43,834 bases of DNA from Cellulosimicrobium cellulans (GTDB lineage Bacteria; Actinomycetota; Actinomycetes; Actinomycetales; Cellulomonadaceae), in NCBI RefSeq assembly GCF_001722485.1, contig NZ_LWGL01000011.1:1-43834 (forward strand). The letters run 5' to 3'. The notes under the pieces are model-generated. The model was given only the letters and a program-made list of their open reading frames with translations. It did not search any database and was not told the DNA's origin. The position numbers and the translations under genes were made by a program. Position 1 is the stretch's first letter. The number at the start of each line of letters is the position of its first letter. Of this stretch, positions 15,590 through 23,022 are shown one piece after another.

Positions 15590-18500
15590 GTGTTCCTCGT
15601 CGACGAGCCCGTGGGTAAGGGCGCCGCGACCGCGCCGGTCACGACACCGCTGCTCGTGCACGCTCCCCGCGACCTCGTCGTGGCCGCCGCGTGCGAGTAT
15701 CAGCTGCTGTGCCGCCTCGACGAGCAGCTCGGCCGTGCGCCGCGCCGCGAGGACGCGGCGGACGCGATGCTCGACCGCGTCGCCGCGCTCGGCGCCCGCC
15801 ACGAGCAGGCCGTCCTCGCGCAGTACGAGAGCCGCCACGGGGCGTACTCGCCGACGACGGGCCGCGGGGTCCTGCGGCTCGACGCGCCGCGGCACCCGGG
15901 CTGGGACGATCTCGTCGCCGCCCACGCCCGCACGCTCGCGGCGCTCGAGGCCGGCGTCGACGTCGTCCACGGCGCCGTCCTCTTCGACGGCGCCGTCCAG
16001 GGCCGTGCGGACCTCCTCGTCCGCACGTCCGCCGACGACGCGCGCTACGCCGTCCTCGGCATGCGCCTCGCGCGGCGCGCGAAGGTGCCCGCGCTGATCC
16101 AGCTCGCCGCCCACGCCGACCAGCTCCTCGCCGCGGGCGTGCCCGTGGACCCGGAGGTCTCGCTCGTGCTCGGCACCCGGGCGCGGACGACGCACCGCCT
16201 CGCCGACCTGCTGCCCGTCTACCGCGACCGGCGCGCCCGGCTCCTGCGGCTCACCGGCGAGCACCTCGCGCGCGACGGTCGCGCCCCCTGGGACGACCCC
16301 GCGGTGCGCGCGTGCGGGCGCTGCGCCGACTGCCGGGCGCAGGTCGAGGTGCGCCGCGACGTCCTCCTCGTCGGCGGGGTCTACGAGACGCAGCGCGCGC
16401 GCCTCCACGCCGCCGGCATCCGCACCATCGACGAGCTCGCCGCCGCCACCACGGCCCCCGAGGGCATGTCGACGTCGGCGTTCGAACGCGTCCGGGACCA
16501 GGCCGCGCTCCAGCTCGGCACCGGGCGCGCCGACGGGACCGTCGTCTGGGCCGACGCCGCCGGCCCCCACGAGCTGTCCTGGCGCATCGACGACCCTGCG
16601 CCCGTGCACGCCCTCCCCGCCCCGAGCCCCGGAGACCTCTTCTTCGACTTCGAGGGCGACCCGCTCTGGGCCGACGCCGACGGCAGGAGCCGCGGCATCG
16701 ACTACCTGTTCGGCTGGGTCGGGCGGCCCGCGCAGCCCGGCGAGGAACCGCCGTTCCACGCGCTGTGGGCCCACGACCTCGCCGCCGAGCGCGACGCCCT
16801 CGTCGCGTTCGTCGACCACGTGAACGCCCGCCGCCGCGAGCACCCCGACCTGCACGTCTACCACTACGCCGCGTACGAGAAGACGCACCTGCTCTCCATC
16901 GCCGCGCGGCACGGGGTGTACGAGGAGGAGGTCGACGACCTGCTGCGCGACGGCGTGCTCGTCGACCTCTACGCCGTCGTGCGCCAGGCGCTGCGCGTCT
17001 CCGACCGGTCACGGTCCATCAAGAAGCTCGAACCGCTCTACATGGGCGACGACCTCCGCACCGGCGACGTCAAGGACGCCGCCGCGTCCGTCGTCGCGTA
17101 CGCCGAGTACACCGCGCTGCGCGACGCCGGGAAGGACGCCGAGGCCGCCGAGCTCCTGCGGGGGATCGAGGACTACAACCGGTACGACTGCGTGTCGACG
17201 TTGCGGCTGCTCGAGTGGTTGCGGGGGGCCGTCGGTTCCGGTTCTGGTACCGGAGTCGTTGTCGGGTCGGGTGCGGGGTCGGAGGGCGCGCGCGCCGTCC
17301 ACCATCCGCGTCCTCGTGCCTCGGACGCTCCCGCCAGGCCCGCCACGACGGCGCGCACGCCCTCCGACCCCGCCGTGGACGTCACCTCGGGTGGTGGCAC
17401 GGAGACGACGACGGCCGGCCCGGGTGGGTCCGGCGGCGTCACCTCGGTCGGTGCGGACCGGGCGGCGGCGGCCGGGACGGGCGGGTCCGAGGGTGTTGCC
17501 TCGGGGCCGCGGGAGGTCGCGCTCGCGCTCGAGGCCGAGATTCGGGGGGTCGTGGGGGAGGAGCGGGCCGGGCGGGACGCCGCCGCGCAGGCGCTCGCGA
17601 TGTACGGGGCGGCCGTCGGGTACCACCGGCGCGAGGCGAAGCCGTTCTGGCACGAGCACTACTTGCGGCTCACGCTGCCCGTCGACGAGTGGCTCGGGCG
17701 GCGCAACGCGTTCGTCGTCGAGGCGGCCGAGGTCGTCGGCGACTGGGAGGTCGAGCCCGGGCGGCAGACGTGGTCGCGCCGGCTCGAGCTCGTCGGGCGG
17801 CTGCCCGAGGGGACCGACCTGCGCGCCGGCGTCGCCCCGTACGTCCTCTACGACCCGCCGCTGCCGCCGTGCGCCCGCACGTCCGCCGACGGGGTGCGCG
17901 GATGGCTCACCGGCGGCGCGATCCTCGACGCCGGGCGCCGCGCCGGCCCGGGCGGGGAGCGCGACGTCCTCCGCGTGCGCGAACAGCTCCCGCGCGGCGC
18001 CGAGCCGTTCGAGGCGCTCCCGATCGCGCTCACCCCCGCGCCCGGCCCGGGCACCGCGCCGCTCGAGGCCGCGATCGCGACCGCCGCGCGCCGAGCCCTG
18101 GAGAGTTGGCGCGACACCGGGGACCTGCCCCGCGACGCGGTGACCGACGTCCTCCTGCGCCGGCCGCCGCGGCTGCACCCGCCGACCGCGGAGGGTCGGT
18201 ACGCCTCGGCGTCCCCGCGCGGCGTCGAGCACGGTCCGGCGAGCCTCCCCGCGGTCGTCGACGGTGACCTCGTCGAGGCCATCACCGCGGCCGTCGAGCG
18301 GCTCGAGGACTCGTACGTCGCGGTCCAGGGCCCGCCCGGGACGGGCAAGACGCACGTCGGCGCGCACGTCGTCGCCCGGCTCGTCCGGCAGGGGTGGCGC
18401 GTCGGCGTCGTCGCGCAGTCCCACGCGACCGTGGAGAACATGCTGCGCGCGGTCGTCGAGAAGGCCGGCGTCCCCGCCGGGATCGTCGCGAAGAAGCGGG

Positions 18501-19483
18501 CCGGCGACGGTCCGTCACCGAGCGCCGTGTGCGCCGAGCTCGACGGCGCGGCGCTCGCCGCGTTCGCGACGGAGCCCGGGCCGCGGGTCGTCGGCGGGAC
18601 CGCGTGGGACTTCGCCGCCGACCGCCTCCCGGAGCGCACGCTCGACCTGCTCGTCGTCGACGAGGCGGGACAGCTCTCGCTCGCGAGCACCGTCGCCGTC
18701 GGGCGCGCCGCGCGGCGCCTCCTCCTGCTCGGCGACCCGCAGCAGCTCCCGCAGGTCAGCCAGGGCACGCACCCCGAACCCGTCGACCGCTCCGCGCTCG
18801 GCTGGCTCGCCGACGGGCACGGCGTCCTGCCCGACGAGCGCGGCTACTTCCTGCCCGTCTCGTGGCGCATGCACCCCCGCCTCGCGGCGGCGGTCTCCCG
18901 GCTGTCGTACGAGGGCAGGCTCGGGGCGCACCCGGTCGCGGCCGCGCGGCACCTCGACGGCGTCCCTCCCGGCGTCGAGGAAGTCCTCGTCGAGCACACC
19001 GGCAACGCGGTCCGGTCCACGCAGGAGGCGGCCGAGGTCGTCCGGCAGGTCGAGCGCTTCCTCGGCCGCGCCTGGACCGAGGAGCGCGCCGGCGCACCGC
19101 GTCCGCTCGAGCAGCGCGACGTGCTCGTCGTCGCCGCCTACAACGCGCAGGTGTGGGCGGTGCGCTCCGCCCTCGCCGCAGCGGGGCTGACGGAGGTGGA
19201 GGTCGGCACCGTCGACCGGTTCCAGGGCAAGGAGGCGCCCGTCGTCGTGCTCACGCTCGCCGCGTCGTCCGGGCACGACGTGGCGCGCGGGCTGGGGTTC
19301 CTGCTCTCCCGCAACCGCGTCACCGTCGCGGTCTCCCGCGCGCAGTGGACCGCGGTGGTCGTGCGGTCGCCCGCGCTCACCGACCACCTGCCCGGGACCC
19401 CGCGCGGGGTCGAAGAGCTCGGAGCCTTCCTCGGCCTGGCCGCCCCGGCGCCGGACGACGACGCCGGGCCCCGCGGCGCCTGA
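15590..19483 (+). CDS. TM0106-type RecB-like nuclease fused to SF1 DNA2/NAM7 helicase
   Basis: 1297 aa, GTG 15590 behind GGAGGTG. Domain order: a RecB-like (PD-(D/E)XK) domain to about residue 250, carrying C35, C41 and C242-x2-C245-x2-C248, which could hold an Fe-S cluster; a DEDDy/RNase H-like domain with FFDFEGDP (D353, E355), YHYAAYEKTHL and Y529-x3-D533; a Gly/Ser/Thr/Ala-rich linker from about 545 to 645; then an SF1B helicase with GPPGTGKT (K920), VVDEAGQLS (D1024, E1025), LLLGDPQQLPQV, SWRMHP, VGTVDRFQGKEAPVVVLTLA and NRVTVAVSRAQW. The RecB catalytic D-x-K reads G157-M158-R159, so that nuclease site may be inactive while the DEDDy-like site is intact. Likely DNA or RNA processing or repair; biological role unknown. 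Confidence 0.88.
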   Translation: MFLVDEPVGKGAATAPVTTPLLVHAPRDLVVAAACEYQLLCRLDEQLGRAPRREDAADAMLDRVAALGARHEQAVLAQYESRHGAYSPTTGRGVLRLDAPRHPGWDDLVAAHARTLAALEAGVDVVHGAVLFDGAVQGRADLLVRTSADDARYAVLGMRLARRAKVPALIQLAAHADQLLAAGVPVDPEVSLVLGTRARTTHRLADLLPVYRDRRARLLRLTGEHLARDGRAPWDDPAVRACGRCADCRAQVEVRRDVLLVGGVYETQRARLHAAGIRTIDELAAATTAPEGMSTSAFERVRDQAALQLGTGRADGTVVWADAAGPHELSWRIDDPAPVHALPAPSPGDLFFDFEGDPLWADADGRSRGIDYLFGWVGRPAQPGEEPPFHALWAHDLAAERDALVAFVDHVNARRREHPDLHVYHYAAYEKTHLLSIAARHGVYEEEVDDLLRDGVLVDLYAVVRQALRVSDRSRSIKKLEPLYMGDDLRTGDVKDAAASVVAYAEYTALRDAGKDAEAAELLRGIEDYNRYDCVSTLRLLEWLRGAVGSGSGTGVVVGSGAGSEGARAVHHPRPRASDAPARPATTARTPSDPAVDVTSGGGTETTTAGPGGSGGVTSVGADRAAAAGTGGSEGVASGPREVALALEAEIRGVVGEERAGRDAAAQALAMYGAAVGYHRREAKPFWHEHYLRLTLPVDEWLGRRNAFVVEAAEVVGDWEVEPGRQTWSRRLELVGRLPEGTDLRAGVAPYVLYDPPLPPCARTSADGVRGWLTGGAILDAGRRAGPGGERDVLRVREQLPRGAEPFEALPIALTPAPGPGTAPLEAAIATAARRALESWRDTGDLPRDAVTDVLLRRPPRLHPPTAEGRYASASPRGVEHGPASLPAVVDGDLVEAITAAVERLEDSYVAVQGPPGTGKTHVGAHVVARLVRQGWRVGVVAQSHATVENMLRAVVEKAGVPAGIVAKKRAGDGPSPSAVCAELDGAALAAFATEPGPRVVGGTAWDFAADRLPERTLDLLVVDEAGQLSLASTVAVGRAARRLLLLGDPQQLPQVSQGTHPEPVDRSALGWLADGHGVLPDERGYFLPVSWRMHPRLAAAVSRLSYEGRLGAHPVAAARHLDGVPPGVEEVLVEHTGNAVRSTQEAAEVVRQVERFLGRAWTEERAGAPRPLEQRDVLVVAAYNAQVWAVRSALAAAGLTEVEVGTVDRFQGKEAPVVVLTLAASSGHDVARGLGFLLSRNRVTVAVSRAQWTAVVVRSPALTDHLPGTPRGVEELGAFLGLAAPAPDDDAGPRGA

Positions 19484-19504
19484 CGCCGCGAAGCCGGGCG
19501 TGCC

Positions 19505-20260
19505 TCAGAACTCGCCGAAGCCGCCGAAGTCCTCGAACCCGCCGAAGTCCCCGAAGCCGCCGTCGCCCGCGTCCGCCGCACCGGCCTCCGTCACACCCGG
19601 GTCGCCCGCGCCGGGGTCGCCGGCGTCCGCGCCGCCCGCGTCACCGCCCTCCGCAGCACCCGGGTCCTCGCCGCCCGCCGCGGCGTCCTCGGCGACGGGC
19701 TGCGACGGGTCGCCGAACGCCGGGCCGAACAGCGCGTTGGCCACGGCCGAGCCGATGACGACACCCGCGATCGTCCCGAGCAGGCTCGACCCGACCATCG
19801 AGCCGAAGCTCGGCGCGCCGCCGCGGCCGGAGAACGACCGCTCGAGCGTCCCGGGCTGCCGCATCTCCGCGCGCGTCGCCATGCGGGCCAGGTCCTGCGG
19901 CGAGTCGGACGCCGCCCGCTCCGAGGCGGGCACCGACTGCCCCAGCTCGGCGAGCACCTGGCGACGCTGCTCCGGCGTGAGCCGCGCGAAGGCCTCGGCG
20001 TGCGCCTGCTCGACGGCGTCCGGCGGCGCCGTGCGCAGCATGTACCGGTAGCGGTCCACGGCGATCTCGTCCGGCGTGCGCTGCTGGTAGGAACCCTGGG
20101 CGGGCGGCGCGTCCTGCGTGCCGTACGCGGGTGCGCCCGGAGTGGGGGACGGGTACTGGGTCGGCGAGCCGTAGCCGCCCTGCGGGTACGGTCCCTGCCC
20201 GTGCGGGGCGCCCTGCGGGTCGCGCGGCTCGCGGCCGAGAAGTCGGTCGAGGAATCCCAT
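19505..20260 (-). CDS. Hypothetical protein with glycine zipper and aromatic-Gly tail
   Basis: 251 aa, ATG 20260 behind GGAGGG. It begins MGFLDRLLGREPRDPQ, followed by a Gly/Pro/Tyr/Gln-rich low-complexity region (residues 15-60). A conserved helical segment follows (DRYRYMLRTAPPDAVEQAHA and EAFARLTPEQRRQVLAELG). Then a glycine-rich hydrophobic segment (MVGSSLLGTIAGVVIGSAVA) could insert in membranes. The tail is Asp/Gly/Ala-rich, ending GGFGDFGGFEDFGGFGEF. Similar actinobacterial proteins are sometimes labelled 'cation-transporting ATPase' without support; no ATPase motif is present. Function unknown. It converges with the nuclease-helicase gene, 21 bp between stops. Confidence 0.8.
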   Translation of the reverse strand: MGFLDRLLGREPRDPQGAPHGQGPYPQGGYGSPTQYPSPTPGAPAYGTQDAPPAQGSYQQRTPDEIAVDRYRYMLRTAPPDAVEQAHAEAFARLTPEQRRQVLAELGQSVPASERAASDSPQDLARMATRAEMRQPGTLERSFSGRGGAPSFGSMVGSSLLGTIAGVVIGSAVANALFGPAFGDPSQPVAEDAAAGGEDPGAAEGGDAGGADAGDPGAGDPGVTEAGAADAGDGGFGDFGGFEDFGGFGEF

Positions 20261-20293
20261 GGTTCGCCCTCCGGGTGGTGTCGCTGTCGGGAC

Positions 20294-20331
20294 GGTCGCC
20301 GTCGCGGTGCGGGGGCACCGCGACGGCGGCC
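20294..20331 (-). terminator. Hairpin with 14-bp perfect stem, GGGG loop
   Basis: Arms at 20297-20310 and 20315-20328 are perfectly complementary, with a 4-nt loop; the stem extends outward to 20294-20331 with one G-U pair. It sits 34 bp upstream of the 251-aa gene start. It could be a terminator for transcription arriving from cspA or a leader hairpin of the 251-aa gene. No T-tract follows. Confidence 0.6.
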
Positions 20332-20343
20332 CTCACCCGTGCA

Positions 20344-20361
20344 ACGACCGCGGGCGGTCGT
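20344..20361. repeat. 18-bp palindrome between cspA and next gene
   Basis: ACGACCGC-GG-GCGGTCGT: perfect 8-bp arms around two bases. Second of four dyads between 20294 and 20445. Could be an operator or part of a folded 3' region. Confidence 0.6.
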
Positions 20362-20378
20362 CGGTTCCGGACGCGCGA

Positions 20379-20410
20379 ACGCCCCCCGACCGTGACGGTC
20401 GAGGGGCGCT
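20379..20410 (-). terminator. Strong hairpin downstream of cspA
   Basis: 15-bp arms with one mismatch and one G-U pair, around a 2-nt loop, 44-75 bp past the cspA stop codon. This is the best candidate for the cspA terminator. As usual in high-GC actinobacteria it lacks a run of U. Confidence 0.65.
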
Positions 20411-20425
20411 CGGGAAAGATCGGAC

Positions 20426-20445
20426 GACGCCGGCGTGCCGGCGTC
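20426..20445 (-). terminator. Perfect 9-bp-stem hairpin immediately after cspA
   Basis: GACGCCGGC-GT-GCCGGCGTC, a 20-bp dyad starting 9 bp after the cspA stop codon. It may be the first of tandem terminators or protect the 3' end of the mRNA. Confidence 0.6.
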
Positions 20446-20453
20446 CGTCGAGA

Positions 20454-20657
20454 TCAGAGGGCGCGGATGTTCTCCGCCTGCGGGCCCTTGGGGCCCTGCG
20501 TCACGTCGAACTCGACGCGCTGGTTCTCCTCCAGCGTGCGGAAGCCCTGCGACTGGATCGCGGAGTAGTGCGCGAACACGTCGGCCGAGCCGTCCTCGGG
20601 GGCGATGAAGCCGTAGCCCTTCTCGCTGTTGAACCACTTCACGGTTCCGGTAGCCAT
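20454..20657 (-). CDS. cspA: Cold shock protein CspA family
   Basis: 67 aa from ATG 20657, decided by AAGGAG six nt upstream; a longer frame reading [10 protein letters not shown] would run through that ribosome-binding site. The protein is a single OB-fold cold-shock domain: [20 protein letters not shown] contains RNP1 (KGYGFI), and DVFAHYSAI is RNP2, with Ala in place of the usual Val before His. It ends [10 protein letters not shown]. It binds single-stranded RNA/DNA and acts as an RNA chaperone. The ~70-bp region upstream contains a C/G hairpin and a possible TTGACG box, consistent with a structured 5' leader. Abundant expression is likely and a multi-hairpin region follows the stop. Confidence 0.95.
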   Translation of the reverse strand: MATGTVKWFNSEKGYGFIAPEDGSADVFAHYSAIQSQGFRTLEENQRVEFDVTQGPKGPQAENIRAL

Positions 20658-20685
20658 GGTTACTCCTTCAAGAGTGTGGACCTTC

Positions 20686-20730
20686 ACCCCCCACGGTCGC
20701 GGGGGCGTACATCACGGTGTTCGTCGTCAA
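20686..20730 (-). promoter_or_regulatory. Putative cspA promoter and leader hairpin
   Basis: On the minus strand TTGACG (20725-20730) resembles a -35 box, with TACGCC at 20704-20709 as a weak -10 at 15-bp spacing. Just downstream CCCCC/GGGGG arms (about 20686-20705) can pair around a 7-8 nt loop in the leader. Both are weak predictions. Confidence 0.35.
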
Positions 20731-20842
20731 CTCTTGGGGTAACAAGGTCCGCCGGGGTGCACCCGAGGGTGTCACCTCAGCGCGAGGACAAGCGAGGCAC
20801 TGCAATCTCGGGACCCAAGGTACAGCCTGGGTCCGTTCCTGG

Positions 20843-21358
20843 CTACGGATCGGATCGACCTTTCCGAGCCCGGCCGACGGGCCCCCGGTGGACGGGCGTC
20901 AGCTCCACCACGGGGACCACGCGGCGCCAGTCCGCGACGCCGCGCGAGGCAGCGAGCGGCTCCGCCCACTCGCGCAGGACCGGCTCGAGCGTCGACCACG
21001 CGCGCGGCGAGCGCACCGGGTACTCCGCGAGCAGGCGCGCGGCGTCGTCGGGGTCGAGGGTCGAGGCGAACGCCCGCACCGCGGGCCGTGCTCCCGTGCG
21101 GACGAGGACCCGCGGCTCGGCCACGACGTTCCGGTACCACTGGGTGCGCGGCCCGAGCCCGGCGACGACGACGTACCGGTCGGGTGCGGGACGGCTCGCG
21201 ACCTCGAGCACGGCGTACCGGGGCTGCCCGCTCGACCGGCCACGGTGCACGAGCAGGAGCAGCCGGCCGGCGAAGACGCCGCCGAGCCCGGTGCGGAAAA
21301 GCGCGACGGGGGAGCGCACGAGCCACCGGGTGCGGAGCACGGTGGAGGCGAGACCCAT
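20843..21358 (-). CDS. Nitroreductase family deazaflavin-dependent oxidoreductase (Ddn-like)
   Basis: 171 aa from ATG 21358. The split-barrel flavin/deazaflavin fold of the Ddn/DUF385 group is indicated by GRLLLLVHRGRSSGQPRYAV (the usual 'LLLTTTGRRSGxxRxxPL' region), DRYVVVAGLGPRTQWYRNVV (the 'xWxxNLxAxP' element, here QWYRNVVAEP) and VRTGARPAVRAFA. Family members such as M. tuberculosis Ddn use cofactor F420 to reduce quinones or nitro compounds; use of F420 here is inferred. TAGCGT lies 6 nt before the ATG and a hexamer repeat abuts it, so the gene is probably leaderless with an unusual promoter. It lies 185 bp upstream of cspA on the same strand. Confidence 0.85.
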   Translation of the reverse strand: MGLASTVLRTRWLVRSPVALFRTGLGGVFAGRLLLLVHRGRSSGQPRYAVLEVASRPAPDRYVVVAGLGPRTQWYRNVVAEPRVLVRTGARPAVRAFASTLDPDDAARLLAEYPVRSPRAWSTLEPVLREWAEPLAASRGVADWRRVVPVVELTPVHRGPVGRARKGRSDP

Positions 21359-21364
21359 GCAGGC

Positions 21365-21370
21365 ACGCTA
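21365..21370 (-). promoter_or_regulatory. Putative -10 of leaderless Ddn-like gene
   Basis: TAGCGT on the minus strand, exactly 6 nt before ATG 21358. A five-copy hexamer repeat begins directly upstream and fills the spacer and -35 position. Confidence 0.5.
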
Positions 21371-21400
21371 CGGCAGCGGCAGCGGCAGCGGCAGCGGCAG
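21371..21400. repeat. Hexanucleotide repeat, five perfect copies, in a promoter
   Basis: cggcag repeated five times without a mismatch (CTGCCG on the minus strand). It directly abuts the -10 of the Ddn-like gene, so a -35 at 17-bp spacing (about 21388-21393) would lie inside the repeat. Confidence 0.85.
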
Positions 21401-21583
21401 CGTGGCCGTGCCGGGCCTGCTCGTCGACAGGCCTATATCAGGACGGGCGTACCAGGTTCGGCGCCGAAGCGAGACCGTCGCGTTACAGGTCGGTAACAAC
21501 TGCGGACGACCCGCGAAACCCGTCCCGCCTACGTTCGCGTCACCCAGGAACGCGGGGAGCGCCCCTTCCCGCGGATTCGTGGG

Positions 21584-21617
21584 CCGGGGGTCTCCGAGAT
21601 GCCGCGGAGACCCCCGG
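21584..21617 (+). terminator. Perfect 13-bp-stem hairpin in the livJ leader region
   Basis: Arms 21584-21596 and 21605-21617 are perfectly complementary around an 8-nt loop, 136 bp before livJ. It could stop transcription entering from upstream or act as a leader/attenuator hairpin, depending on where the liv promoter is. No T-tract follows. Confidence 0.55.
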
Positions 21618-21649
21618 ACGGCGCACCTGGGGACGGGTTCCGGTGATCC

Positions 21650-21663
21650 GTGACCTGTGTCAC
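21650..21663. promoter_or_regulatory. Putative CRP/GlxR-family binding site upstream of livJ
   Basis: GTGACCTGTGTCAC: GTGA and TCAC half sites separated by 6 bp, matching 8 of the 10 defined positions of the TGTGA-n6-TCACA consensus of CRP-type regulators. It lies about 90 bp before livJ. The function is inferred from the motif only. Confidence 0.45.
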
Positions 21664-21753
21664 TATTCAGCACGCGATTTCGACGGTGATTTCGGCGATC
21701 CACCGCGGACGGCCACGGCCGTGCCCTCGGGGATCTGGACCACGGAGGTTGGC

Positions 21754-23010
21754 ATGCATCGCACAGCACGACGGGCGAGCGGGGGTGCTGCGCTGCTCCT
21801 GGCCGCGACGCTCGTCCTGACCGCCTGCGGACCCCAGTCCCAGGGCGGTGGCGACGAGGAGACGACCGGCACCTCGACCGAGACCGGCGGCTCCGGCGGC
21901 GGCGGGGACCTGAGCATCGTCCCCTCGGTCCAGATCGACGCCGAGGGCGCCGAGGTGCCCGCCGAGGAGTCGGCGGGTGCGGCGGACCCGGCCGGCGACG
22001 GCAGCGCCGAGTGCGCCGAGGGGACCTCGATCGCGATGGCCGGCGCACTGACCGGTCCGAACGCGGCGCTCGGCCTGAACATCCTGTACGGCGCCACCGT
22101 CGCCGTCGACGCGTTCAACGCGGCCAACCCGGGCTGCCAGGTGACGATCAAGCAGTTCGACACCGAGGGCGACCCGCAGAAGGCCACGCAGGTCGCGCCG
22201 CAGATCGTCGGCGACGCGAGCGTCATCGGCCTCCTCGGCCCGGCGTTCTCGGGCGAGACCGCCGCGACGGGCGACGTCTTCAACCAGGCGGGCCTCCTCT
22301 CGCTCACGGCGTCGGCGACGAACCCCGACCTGACGAAGAACGGCTGGACCAACTTCTTCCGGGGTCTGGCCAACGACGCCGTGCAGGGCCCGGCCGTCGC
22401 CAAGTACATGACGGGCACGCTCGGGTACGAGAGCGTCTGCGTCGTCACGGACAACTCCGACTACGGCATCGGCCTGGCGCAGCAGATCACGACCGGTCTC
22501 GGCGACGCCGCCAACCCGGACTGCGCGGCCGAGGTCAAGACGGGCGACAAGGACTTCTCGGCCGCCGTCCAGATCATCTCGGGCGCCGACGCCGACGCGG
22601 TGTTCTACGCCGGCTACTACGCGGAGGCCGCGCCGTTCGTCCAGGGCCTGCGCGACGGCGGCGTGGACATCCCGTTCGTCTCGGCGGACGGCACGAACGA
22701 CCCGCAGTTCGTCTCGCAGGCGGGCGGCGCGTCCGAGGGCGCGATCCTGTCCTGCCCGTGCGGCCCGGCCCCGGACGAGTTCGCGGCCACCTACGAGGAG
22801 ACGAACGGCCAGGCGCCGGGCGTCTACTCGGTCGAGGGCTACGACCTCGCCACGATCATGCTCACCGGCATCGCCTCGGGCGTGACGGACCGTGCCGGGA
22901 TGATCGACTACGTCGCCAACTACTCCGGTGAGGGCCTCGCCCGCACCTACGAGTGGGACGACACGGGCGAGCTGTCCGCGGCGCTCATCTGGATCTACGA
23001 GGTCCAGTAG
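21754..23010 (+). CDS. livJ: Branched-chain amino acid ABC transporter substrate-binding lipoprotein
   Basis: 418 aa, ATG 21754 behind GGAGGT. Signal peptide with lipobox LTAC (RASGGAALLLAATLVLTAC), a Gly/Ser/Thr/Glu-rich linker of about 60 residues, then a Peripla_BP_6 domain: GTSIAMAGALTGPNAALGLN, the KATQVAPQIVGDASVIGLLG segment, GPAFSGETAATGDVFNQAGL and VEGYDLATIMLTGI. The position ahead of livHMGF makes a Leu/Ile/Val-type ligand likely; related clusters can also take other amides or urea, so specificity is inferred. A strong hairpin lies just after the stop codon and may favour high livJ expression relative to the permeases. Confidence 0.92.
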   Translation: MHRTARRASGGAALLLAATLVLTACGPQSQGGGDEETTGTSTETGGSGGGGDLSIVPSVQIDAEGAEVPAEESAGAADPAGDGSAECAEGTSIAMAGALTGPNAALGLNILYGATVAVDAFNAANPGCQVTIKQFDTEGDPQKATQVAPQIVGDASVIGLLGPAFSGETAATGDVFNQAGLLSLTASATNPDLTKNGWTNFFRGLANDAVQGPAVAKYMTGTLGYESVCVVTDNSDYGIGLAQQITTGLGDAANPDCAAEVKTGDKDFSAAVQIISGADADAVFYAGYYAEAAPFVQGLRDGGVDIPFVSADGTNDPQFVSQAGGASEGAILSCPCGPAPDEFAATYEETNGQAPGVYSVEGYDLATIMLTGIASGVTDRAGMIDYVANYSGEGLARTYEWDDTGELSAALIWIYEVQ

Positions 23011-23022
23011 TCCGACGACGAC

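Larger units (their letters stand above)
21359..21753. other. 395-bp intergenic region between divergent Ddn-like gene and livJ
   Basis: No coding frame with a ribosome-binding site is seen. From left to right it holds the Ddn-like -10 (TAGCGT, minus strand 21365-21370), the hexamer repeat 21371-21400, a dyad GTTAC-n6-GTAAC at 21482-21497, a perfect 13-bp-stem hairpin 21584-21617, a GTGA-n6-TCAC dyad 21650-21663, and the livJ ribosome-binding site GGAGGT at about 21744. Confidence 0.7.
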
